Positions 33,783 through 39,695 of a DNA stretch of 39,695 nt are shown here, in pieces. How positions within the stretch are numbered: the first letter of the stretch is position 1; each line of letters begins with the position of its first letter. The position numbers were made by a program, and so were the translations under genes. The stretch comes from Candidatus Saccharibacteria bacterium UBA5145 (lineage in GTDB: Bacteria; Patescibacteriota; Saccharimonadia; Saccharimonadales; UBA4665): contig DHXX01000005.1 in assembly GCA_002413865.1 (NCBI GenBank), positions 1 through 39,695 on the forward strand, in the 5' to 3' direction. The notes below the pieces were generated by a model. The model searched no databases and was not told the DNA's origin. It worked only from the letters and a program-made list of their open reading frames with translations.

Positions 33783-34848
33783 AACCCCGATGTTTCTTCA
33801 AACTCCTCATTAGTGGCCGGACGACTAACGCCCATAAACCGCCCACAATCAGTAGTGCGATGACGCTAACCACAGCGATTATGCGCCAAGGGATGACCCA
33901 AAAGCTAAGGCGTGACTCGGTCGATACATCGCCCTTACCATCATCATAAATCACAATTAATCGAGCGGTGTACTTACCAAATCTGAGTTTTGAGGTGCTA
34001 AATTTATCCCAGACCAGTTTTTGCCTTGGCGTGCCAGCCAAGTTAAGGGCGACGTTCCCTTGGCTGTCTTTGTAATTCTGGTAGACCGGTGTACCGTCTT
34101 TCCATTCGGCCGGGAAAGCGCGGTATGAGCTTGGCAAGATGTAGCCTTTGGTGGAGTTGACGTCGATATCGGCGATTGTCTTATTGCCCTTTGAGATGTT
34201 GATTGTCGCGCGCACGCCGACGTGGGTGTTGCCAATATTGTGCAGGCGGACGTTAAAGTCTACCGGCAAGAATTCCCCGCTCTTGCTGTCCGTACTAAAA
34301 TCCGCGATCGTAACTTTTCTGACCGCCCCGGGAGCTTTAACGTCGACGAGGATGAGCGACGCCACCGCCCCTAGCAGGCTCGATTTGTCTTTTTGAATTT
34401 GATTTTCGGCTCCCTCGCGCGAAAAAACAACCGCATAATAATACCCGAAGGCAGCGCTTTTGGGGGGCGACAAGTTAAATTTAACCGTCTTCCATTCATT
34501 CGGCTCAGCCGTAAAGCTGGTTGGCGATATTTGGGCCCATTGGCTAAACTCGTCGGTCGTTTCAAAGTTTCGTAGGTTCGGACGCCCCGTGGCGCCATCA
34601 GCCGTAAATTTCATGAGAGTGACTTTGACTTTTTCGATTGCGATGCCCTGGTTTTGGACCCGTATATCGACGGCGGTGGGGACGCCCGGCTTGGCATCAA
34701 GTCCGACAGACGGTGGCGATACCGCGAAGTTAAACGCCCCTCCGGGATTGGCTGTTGCGGCGCTGGCCATAGGCGTCAGCATCCCACTTAACAAAACTAG
34801 AAGAGCAGCGAAAGCTCCTCCCCTCACAGTGTTTCTTTTTAGCTTCAC
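33766..34848 (-). CDS. Secreted, C-terminally anchored DUF916-like protein (first of pair)
   Basis: A 360-residue product starting at GTG. Signal peptide about 1-31 (AALLVLLSGMLTPMASA, cleaved before ATANPGG), an Ig-like domain FNFAVSPPSVGLDAKPG with DIRVQNQG and YYYAVVFSREG, a second domain VDFNVRLHNIGNTHVGVRAT, then a C-terminal helix about 325-346 (IIAVVSVIALLIVGGLWALV) and a basic tail. It is a paralogue of the following gene, sharing the sequence VRLHNIGNTHVG/LGFRAGGNVHVV. Both would sit on the outer face of the membrane facing the wall. The GTG start fits the signal peptide, and an extended -10 ends six bases before it. The next ATG is too far inside. Confidence 0.85.
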   Translation of the reverse strand: MKLKRNTVRGGAFAALLVLLSGMLTPMASAATANPGGAFNFAVSPPSVGLDAKPGVPTAVDIRVQNQGIAIEKVKVTLMKFTADGATGRPNLRNFETTDEFSQWAQISPTSFTAEPNEWKTVKFNLSPPKSAAFGYYYAVVFSREGAENQIQKDKSSLLGAVASLILVDVKAPGAVRKVTIADFSTDSKSGEFLPVDFNVRLHNIGNTHVGVRATINISKGNKTIADIDVNSTKGYILPSSYRAFPAEWKDGTPVYQNYKDSQGNVALNLAGTPRQKLVWDKFSTSKLRFGKYTARLIVIYDDGKGDVSTESRLSFWVIPWRIIAVVSVIALLIVGGLWALVVRPLMRSLKKHRGYATRR

Positions 34849-34854
34849 AAAAGT

Positions 34855-34863
34855 AGTATAACA
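34855..34863 (-). promoter_or_regulatory. Promoter of the DUF916-like pair, extended -10
   Basis: TGTTATACT on minus, with TTTGAT or TTGATG 16-17 bases upstream as -35. The box ends six bases before GTG 34848, so the mRNA should start at the codon. Confidence 0.6.
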
Positions 34864-34900
34864 GAGTCAGTGGCTGCATCAAACGCTTACTGGTAACGCT

Positions 34901-36013
34901 CTAGAACAAACCCGCGCCGACAAAGGTAATCGTGTCGGCGTAGTCGCTGGCGGCGGTGGTCGTGGCGGTAATCGTAGCTCGCTCAATGACGTTAATGACG
35001 TCGGTGTTGGTACCGGCGGTGGCGGTGGCAATTGGCTGGAAGTTGACGGCATCTAATGTCCCGACCTTGTTAATGACGGCCTGGGTAGTGTAGTTAGCGT
35101 GGGCGGTCGTCGTACCGCTACCGTTGGTTGTAATGCTGACGCCAAGACCATAGTCTCGCTGGGTTGTCAGCATGGTTCGGGCCGCCGTACCGACGGCCGA
35201 AAAGCCTTCAATATAGGTGTTGGTCGTCGCCGATTTAAGTGCTCCCTTGCTGGCCGTGGAGTTTAAGTCTTTGGCCCAAATAACGTAGCCGTTGGCGGCA
35301 TTCGTCGTCACGGTTATGTTTCTACCGCTGGTAGAGGTAATGGCCGCTAGGCTCAGGTTAGTCGTGAAGGCGTCGGTATTACCGCTCAAGTTGAATGTAA
35401 AGATCGGCGGCACCGTTGCGCCGGTAATGGCAACTTGGTCATCGTTAGCCGGAGCGCCGGCCAGACCGAGCGAGTAGAACCCCTTGTCGATCGAGGCGGC
35501 GGCGGCGGTCTGGGTTTCCACGGAACCCGGTACGTTTTCGGTGTTGTTGTTGGCGTTTGTGAGCGGAGTCGTAACAGGACCAAACGTGAAACAGTACAAG
35601 ACACTGGGCGTCAGATCGCCGGAGGCCCATGTGACTACCTTGCCAGCCACGCTGGTGGGGTTAGTGGCGCTGAGACCTACCCAAGCAGTTGACGTTGTCC
35701 CGTTAATATCGACGGCGACACCGGTTGCCACCCAGTTAGCAACGGTCGCCGATAAGGCATAGTCAGTCGCGCTATTGGTCGGGATTGTCAGGATGACTTT
35801 ACCTTCGACAGCAGCGGCAGCGGAAACAGGCTTGGCACAGACGAGACCACCAGTAACGGTCGAGAATTTGAGGCGGTCGAGGCGGACTACGGTCTGGGTC
35901 ATGGCCGCCGCCGAGGTGTGACCGGTAAGCAAGAGCATCGGCGAGGCACCAACAACCATTACTGCCAGCAGGATGACTATTTTCCTGATTGGTATCTGTT
36001 TTGGTGTGGTCAT
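34901..36013 (-). CDS. Secreted Ig-like surface protein with C-terminal DYADT...GLF motif
   Basis: A 370-residue product from MTTPKQIP. Signal peptide about 8-37 (IVILLAVMVVGASPMLLLTGHTSAAA). The mature part is rich in Thr, Ala and Asn with beta-strand character (VILTIPTNSATDYALSATV, FTFNLSGNTDAFTTNLSLAAI, ITVTTNAANGYVIWAKD). It ends ASDYADTITFVGAGLF, which resembles the last strands of WxL and spore-coat-U-like domains (typically YxxTLTW or YxDTVT). The protein at 36222-37280 ends SSDYGDTLTITTAGLF, so they share a terminal domain. The frame extends to ATG 36070, but the promoter at 36061-36089 lies over it, so ATG 36013 is chosen, with a leader of about 41 bases. It probably works with the DUF916-like pair next to it; that is inferred from gene order. 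Confidence 0.82.
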   Translation of the reverse strand: MTTPKQIPIRKIVILLAVMVVGASPMLLLTGHTSAAAMTQTVVRLDRLKFSTVTGGLVCAKPVSAAAAVEGKVILTIPTNSATDYALSATVANWVATGVAVDINGTTSTAWVGLSATNPTSVAGKVVTWASGDLTPSVLYCFTFGPVTTPLTNANNNTENVPGSVETQTAAAASIDKGFYSLGLAGAPANDDQVAITGATVPPIFTFNLSGNTDAFTTNLSLAAITSTSGRNITVTTNAANGYVIWAKDLNSTASKGALKSATTNTYIEGFSAVGTAARTMLTTQRDYGLGVSITTNGSGTTTAHANYTTQAVINKVGTLDAVNFQPIATATAGTNTDVINVIERATITATTTAASDYADTITFVGAGLF

Positions 36014-36060
36014 TTTTTTGTCATTCTCGTTTATGTAATTTTTTATATAACTTTGCTTGA

Positions 36061-36089
36061 AATATATCAAAAAGCATAAGCACAGTCAA
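36061..36089 (-). promoter_or_regulatory. Strong promoter of the Ig-like surface protein gene
   Basis: TTGACT (36089-36084) and TATATT (36066-36061) on minus, 17 bases apart, each close to consensus. GTGCTT follows the -35 as in the giant-gene promoters. This sets the gene start at 36013, not 36070. Confidence 0.75.
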
Positions 36090-36109
36090 GCGTATTGTGC
36101 ATTGAGCAT

Positions 36110-36176
36110 TATATTAATGTTTTCACCTTAAAACAAACCCGACCCGACAACGGATTTTTGTATTTTCATTAATATA
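36110..36176. repeat. Inverted repeat around a C-terminal gene remnant
   Basis: TATATTAATG (36110-36119) and CATTAATATA (36167-36176) are perfect inverted copies 47 bases apart. Between them, minus-strand 36151-36128 reads VVGSGLF then a stop, like FVGAGLF-stop at the end of the neighbouring gene, matching at 19 of 24 bases. It may be the last scrap of a third paralogue. Confidence 0.45.
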
Positions 36177-36221
36177 AACTCATCTCGCTAGGCATCTACG
36201 GATAAGCGCTGACAATGATAG

Positions 36222-37280
36222 CTAAAATAGTCCCGCGGTTGTGATCGTTAAAGTGTCGCCGTAGTCGCTCGACGAAGGTGTTGCGATCGAGGCCTTGGCT
36301 TTGATCTGGACCGACGCCCGGCCGGCGGTGATTGGTAGAGTCGAAGCGAGTAATTGCCTGATTGTGGAATTCAGAATGCCGACATTCTGCCCAGCACCGT
36401 TGTATGGACTGCTGAGGGCCAATGGTCCACCCGACGTTTGAGTGACGCTGAGGCCTTGCGCGCCGTAACCAGAACTGGCGCTGGCCAAGTCTGCCGTGGC
36501 CGAAGTGATCGTATAACTAAGGCGCGCACTGCGCAAACCGCCATTGAGCGAGCTGATGAATACACCAGCCCCAGATTCCGCATTAGTGTCTAGGTCCACC
36601 CATATTTTCTCTGTGCTTCCGACCACCGTACCCGGCAATAAGCTCGTAAAGCTAACAGAATATGGCGGGCTCGTTTCGATATCGGCTGCAGCCGTATCAA
36701 TATCGAACGTGATGCTCGGCGCGACGGTAGCAGACGAAGCGGTTGGGCCATACTCGGTTTCAGTAAAGTTGCCTTGGATAGCGTTAGCTTTGATTTTGTA
36801 GGTTGTGCTTGGAGTCAGCCCTACGACCAACTGGCCACTGGCCCCACCCCATGTCGCAAAGGTCTGATAGACTTTGGTATTGCCAACTGTATTGTCAATT
36901 TGGATGTATTGAGTAGTCACAAAGTTATCAGTTGATATCGCGATGGAAAACTTGGTGTCACTTGGGCTCGCTCCCGGGTTAATCACAAACTTCAGTTTGT
37001 TGTAATAATTGGCAGGATTTGTGAAGGTGGGCGCAACCGGGACGATGGCCTGCTGCGTGTTATTGTTGCCTGAACGAACTGAGTAGTTCGTGCTGGACGA
37101 CTGAACATTACTCGTCTCCCCAGTTGTTGCGTTCAGTGAATAGTTGGTTGACGTTGAGCTGCCAGTGCCTCCAGAACCATAGTTATAGTTATTGAGCTTG
37201 TAGCTGCTACTGGCTGGCATGGCCGCGAATAATACCGTTGTCAGGAGCGTAAATTTGGTGAGCGACTGGAAGAGGTTCAT
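36222..37280 (-). CDS. Secreted protein with fibronectin-III-like domain and DYGDT...GLF end
   Basis: A 352-residue product with a signal peptide (about 1-25, FTLLTTVLFAAMPASSS), a low-complexity Ser/Thr/Asn/Gly/Tyr segment (about 26-80) in which TNYSLNA and TNYSVRS repeat, a fibronectin-III-like domain (about 85-190: APTFTNP, YNKLKFVINPGASPSDTKF, VVGLTPSTTYKIKANA), then a beta domain (about 195-352) ending SSDYGDTLTITTAGLF. The end matches the 34901-36013 protein, so both probably meet the same partner. It begins 3 bases after the stop of the gene at 37284 and is the last gene of the operon starting at 38850. The short serine/tyrosine repeats may act as a stalk. Confidence 0.82.
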   Translation of the reverse strand: MNLFQSLTKFTLLTTVLFAAMPASSSYKLNNYNYGSGGTGSSTSTNYSLNATTGETSNVQSSSTNYSVRSGNNNTQQAIVPVAPTFTNPANYYNKLKFVINPGASPSDTKFSIAISTDNFVTTQYIQIDNTVGNTKVYQTFATWGGASGQLVVGLTPSTTYKIKANAIQGNFTETEYGPTASSATVAPSITFDIDTAAADIETSPPYSVSFTSLLPGTVVGSTEKIWVDLDTNAESGAGVFISSLNGGLRSARLSYTITSATADLASASSGYGAQGLSVTQTSGGPLALSSPYNGAGQNVGILNSTIRQLLASTLPITAGRASVQIKAKASIATPSSSDYGDTLTITTAGLF

Positions 37281-37283
37281 TGG

Positions 37284-37865
37284 CTATTGCTTCCAGCTAA
37301 AGGTGGTTAAGAGTTGGTTAATTTCAGACTGAAGATCGTCATAGGTTCCTCCGCTCACAAAAGACAAGGTCGCAATCATGCCGTCATGCGGAACAAAGAC
37401 TGTTCTCTCGGTATTGTCTTGCTTGATAAAGAGCACTGCTGACGCGCCCGCAACCGTCAGATCTTGGCGCCGATACAGATCAGTACGGGTTTTCCGGGCG
37501 ATGTACGGCGAGAAGTAATCGAGCTGCCCACCTTGGGGGCGTGACACTGCGACTGCGATATGTTTATCGTAATTGGTGTTAGCCGTTAAGACAGAGGCCT
37601 CCAAGTCAGTATCACCAAGCGTTGAGTCCTTTGGATCATAAATGCCGCTATAGCGGAAAAATATAAATTTTCCAGAAAAGTCCTTTATGGTCGGGCCATG
37701 CGTAGCACTGTTGACTGGGACATCAACGATAACACCTTGATTGTCTGCGCTCGCCCAAAAGACTCCTATTGCCACAATACTAATGATTACTAACGCAACA
37801 CTGGCTAACAATATTGTCCGTTTACGGCTTGATTGCCGGCGCTTTATGCGACTGCTATATTCCAT
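37284..37865 (-). CDS. Membrane-anchored protein of unknown function
   Basis: A 193-residue product with a basic N-terminus (RIKRRQSSRKR), one membrane helix (about 18-38, ILLASVALVIISIVAIGVFW) and an external domain (FSGKFIFFRYSG, HIAVAVSRPQG, TRTDLYRRQDL, ASAVLFIKQDNTERTVFVPHDGMIATLSFVSG) with a C-terminal helix (DLQSEINQLLTTFSW). No family is recognised with confidence. Its plan is like the 167-residue protein at 7454-7957. The start overlaps the preceding gene by 11 bases (ATGGAATATAG), a typical coupling arrangement. It probably helps fold, anchor or sense the surface proteins made by its neighbours; this is a guess from position. Confidence 0.8.
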   Translation of the reverse strand: MEYSSRIKRRQSSRKRTILLASVALVIISIVAIGVFWASADNQGVIVDVPVNSATHGPTIKDFSGKFIFFRYSGIYDPKDSTLGDTDLEASVLTANTNYDKHIAVAVSRPQGGQLDYFSPYIARKTRTDLYRRQDLTVAGASAVLFIKQDNTERTVFVPHDGMIATLSFVSGGTYDDLQSEINQLLTTFSWKQ

Positions 37866-38850
37866 AATGAGGCCTGCTTATAATCCTGGCTTCGCGCTTC
37901 TCGCCGAGCCAGAAGCTGAAAACAACAATCACCGCCACGGCTAACAGTTGCCAAGCTAGGCGCAAGACCGCTGAATGGCCATAGCCGCCTTTGACGCTGC
38001 TGACAATACCGGTTGGCTGGCTATTGCCGCTGACAATGGCAACCAATTGAATGAATGATTTATTGCCGGCTTGATCGGTGGCGGTGACGACAATCGTGTA
38101 GCTACCGCGGTCACCGCCCGGCTGGGCGTAGACATGGCTGATGTCAAATCGCCCGGCAGCGCCCCGACTCAGCAGATCGGTTTTGCCATCGCCCCAACTA
38201 ACGCTAATCGCATAGGGCGACTGGCCGCCGGCCAGTATTAAAGGCCAGGTCATCGTGTCGCCGGCGTTAGCTCCGCGGTGGAAAATCTCACTCGTCACAT
38301 AAAACTGCCCGGCCGGCGCGCCGGCCGTATTGAGCTGGTCGGTACCGGTCAAATTACTCCCCGGCAAAAGCAACTGCACGCTCACCGGGGTCGAGTCCGG
38401 GCTGGTAACGTCATTAGTGTTGTAGGCCCGGGCGATAAGGCTGTTGTTGCCCACGAAAAGGTCAATCGACAGCTGATAGGTACCGTTTCGGCATAAGACC
38501 GCGCCGGCCAGGACTTCGTTTTTAAATATTTTCACCAAAGTATCTCCCGGACAGGTGCCCTTGACCAAAACCGGGTCGCCCGTCGTGAAGCTATTGCCAC
38601 TTACAGGGTTAGCGATAGTCGGCGGATCCTTTGGTATTGCTCCAGCCACCACGGCATAGGTTTGGTAAGTTCCGCCGCCTTCGGTCGAGGCGTAGGCGAT
38701 CGAACGACTAACGCTCAACAGGGGCACTAGTGTCAACAGCAATATAATTGCCAGGCTGCCGTAGGAGGTGTGTTTGTGAGGTCGGATCTTGCCCGTATGA
38801 TGTTTGGCTAACAGTTTGGAATGGCCGTTTTTTGGCAGAGGCAGAGTCAT
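37855..38850 (-). CDS. Surface protein with Ig-like and PKD domains, anchored at both ends
   Basis: About 331 residues from MTLPLPKNGH. A basic cytoplasmic lead (KHHTGKIRPHKHTSYG) precedes a signal or anchor helix (about 32-50, SLAIILLLTLVPLLSVS). External: an Ig-like domain about 75-160 (PPTIANPVSGNSFTTGDPVLVKG, LVKIFKNEVLAGAV, GTYQLSIDLFVGNNSLIARA), then a PKD domain about 200-285 (SVSWGDGKTDLL, FDISHVYAQPGGDRGSYTIVVTATDQAGN), and a C-terminal helix (about 302-321, RLAWQLLAVAVIVVFSFWLG) with a basic tail. Two cysteines in the first domain (GTCPGD, VLCRNG) could form a disulfide. The frame opens at 38907, but the -10 box at 38857-38862 makes ATG 38850 the likely start. It is the first gene of a three-gene operon ending at 36222. 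Confidence 0.85.
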   Translation of the reverse strand: MTLPLPKNGHSKLLAKHHTGKIRPHKHTSYGSLAIILLLTLVPLLSVSRSIAYASTEGGGTYQTYAVVAGAIPKDPPTIANPVSGNSFTTGDPVLVKGTCPGDTLVKIFKNEVLAGAVLCRNGTYQLSIDLFVGNNSLIARAYNTNDVTSPDSTPVSVQLLLPGSNLTGTDQLNTAGAPAGQFYVTSEIFHRGANAGDTMTWPLILAGGQSPYAISVSWGDGKTDLLSRGAAGRFDISHVYAQPGGDRGSYTIVVTATDQAGNKSFIQLVAIVSGNSQPTGIVSSVKGGYGHSAVLRLAWQLLAVAVIVVFSFWLGEKREARIISRPHYGI

Positions 38851-38856
38851 TAGCAT

Positions 38857-38865
38857 ATAATAGCA
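38857..38865 (-). promoter_or_regulatory. Extended -10 for the PKD-protein operon
   Basis: TGCTATTAT on minus ends six bases before ATG 38850, so transcription should begin at the start codon. The other start of the divergent pair is at 38929, 78 bases away. Confidence 0.55.
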
Positions 38866-38889
38866 TATGCTTTTTGCGTCGATTAGTCC

Positions 38890-38919
38890 TTGCCTACGCC
38901 CAAGCATAAAAGGTATGAT
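38890..38919 (+). promoter_or_regulatory. Promoter of the rightmost plus-strand gene
   Basis: TTGCCT (38890-38895) and TATGAT (38914-38919), 18 bases apart. The -10 ends nine bases before ATG 38929, so the leader would be only 2-3 bases. Confidence 0.5.
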
Positions 38920-38928
38920 GGCATCAAT

Positions 38929-39695
38929 ATGAATGACGAGGGTACTACTCTTGAGACACTGACCGATTCCCCGGACTATACCACGCCGGCACCGTCAGAT
39001 AATCCCCCTCCGTCTAGTCTCTGGAAGCCCAAGCTGCCGAAATATACTCTCGTTATAATCGTGATCGTCGTCGTGTTGGCCCTAATCGCGGCCGCCGCGA
39101 TCATTCTGCTCAAACAGCCCGCCAAAAAAGCTACGCCAACGCCAATCATCATCAACACCCAAAGTCTGGATAACGGCACCCTCAACCGGCTCACCGCCCA
39201 GGCCGGACCGAACCCTACCAAACAACAGCTGACCATCACGCCGGATACCTTGTTCAAAAACAGCGTCGTAGTTCAGGGCGCGCTCAAAACCGCCAATGAC
39301 CTCGACGTGGCCGGCAATCTCACCGTCCACGGCAAGACAACCCTCCAAGGCGCGGTCGGTCTCAACAGCAATCTGGCCGTCCGCGGCGCCCTGAGCGTCG
39401 GTGGCGCGCTGTCGGCCGCCAGCCTAAACGTCGGTTCGTTGGCCGTCACGACGGTCAACGCCAGCGGTAGCCTCAACTTTGGCGGGCACTTGGTACCGAG
39501 CGGCACGACCCCCGATGTCAAGGCCAGCGTCGGCGCTAGCGGCGGCACTGTCACCGTCAGCGGCAATGATACCGCCGGCACAATTACGATCAATGTCGGC
39601 AACGGAGGCTTGATAGCCGGCGAAATGGCCATCATCAGTTTCCACGCGCCGTTTGCGACCACCCCGAAGGTCCAACTGACACCTATCACTAGTAC
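38929..39695 (+). CDS. Short fibre-like anchored protein (incomplete at the right edge)
   Basis: The frame stays open to the end of the window, with 255 complete codons. An acidic and proline-rich cytoplasmic part (MNDEGTTLETLTDSPDYTTP) leads to one membrane helix (about 41-60, TLVIIVIVVVLALIAAAAII), a linker, and beta repeats (LDVAGNLTVHGKTTLQGAV, LAVRGALSVGGALSAASL) like the giant fibres. The last visible part (TVSGNDTAGTITINVGNGG, ISFHAPFATTPKVQLTP) matches the extreme C-terminal domain of the 3322-residue fibre (TITGNDTSGTITITTGDP, ILFNQPFGKAPQVDLSP). It thus looks like a short form made of only anchor, stalk and that terminal domain. Transcribed divergently from the PKD-protein operon. 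The total length cannot be seen. Confidence 0.85.
   Translation, partial: MNDEGTTLETLTDSPDYTTPAPSDNPPPSSLWKPKLPKYTLVIIVIVVVLALIAAAAIILLKQPAKKATPTPIIINTQSLDNGTLNRLTAQAGPNPTKQQLTITPDTLFKNSVVVQGALKTANDLDVAGNLTVHGKTTLQGAVGLNSNLAVRGALSVGGALSAASLNVGSLAVTTVNASGSLNFGGHLVPSGTTPDVKASVGASGGTVTVSGNDTAGTITINVGNGGLIAGEMAIISFHAPFATTPKVQLTPITS

Noticed and set aside
36014..36070. Upstream ATG 36070 for the Ig-like surface protein
   Set aside because: A near-consensus promoter overlaps it, so that codon would not be transcribed; MTTPKQIP at 36013 gives a normal signal peptide.

Overview
The window looks like a chromosome fragment from a Patescibacteria/CPR bacterium, most likely Candidatus Saccharibacteria (TM7) or a relative. 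This is an inference from gene content: compact operons, giant serine/threonine/glycine/asparagine-rich surface fibres carrying a single N-terminal membrane anchor, no outer-membrane genes, the standard genetic code, and rplU standing without rpmA. No 16S rRNA gene is present, so the phylum is not proven.

Layout. 1-1487 (minus): the 5' part of a first giant surface protein that runs off the left edge. 1488-2362: a non-coding stretch with a structured leader, a candidate promoter and a DnaA-box-like site. 2409-2717 (minus): rplU (ribosomal protein L21), with its own promoter and terminator. 2784-3034: dispersed palindromic repeats. 3152-6334 (minus): ileS, interrupted in frame by a repeat-derived segment of about 80 codons and preceded by a T-box leader (about 6374-6614). 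6691-6859: a MITE-like element with perfect 28-bp inverted ends. 6867-7133 (minus): a small thioredoxin-fold protein without the CXXC. 7454-7957 (plus): a single-pass membrane protein. 8052-20891 (minus): a 4279-residue fibre. 20892-22390: non-coding, with the promoter region of that fibre, hairpins and a decayed copy of the thioredoxin-like gene. 22391-32359 (minus): a 3322-residue fibre carrying a peptidase S74 (endosialidase-type chaperone) domain. 32829-34848 (minus): two overlapping genes for DUF916/WxL-partner-like anchored proteins. 34901-36013 and 36222-37280 (minus): two secreted proteins sharing a C-terminal motif. 37284-38850 (minus): an anchored protein and a PKD-domain protein, in one operon with the 36222-37280 gene. 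38929 to the right edge (plus): a small relative of the fibres, incomplete.

How it fits together. Apart from rplU, ileS and the thioredoxin-like gene, nearly everything encodes envelope or extracellular structure. The fibres have a cytoplasmic N-terminus, one membrane helix, long beta-rich repeats, lectin-like jelly rolls, a right-handed beta-helix and distinct C-terminal domains. That layout suits cell-anchored adhesins for attachment to a host or a surface. The genes at 32829-38850 resemble in logic the WxL cell-surface systems of Gram-positive bacteria: secreted Ig-like proteins made beside signal-peptide/C-terminal-anchor partner proteins.

The two complete fibre loci appear to be ancient duplicates. 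They share a near-identical core promoter, about 300 bp of upstream sequence including a perfect TTATCCACA, and a thioredoxin-like gene (intact in one, remnant in the other) downstream. Many genes here have an extended -10 box ending 6-9 bases before the start codon, which points to leaderless transcription. The ileS gene is the clear exception, with a long riboswitch leader and a Shine-Dalgarno site.
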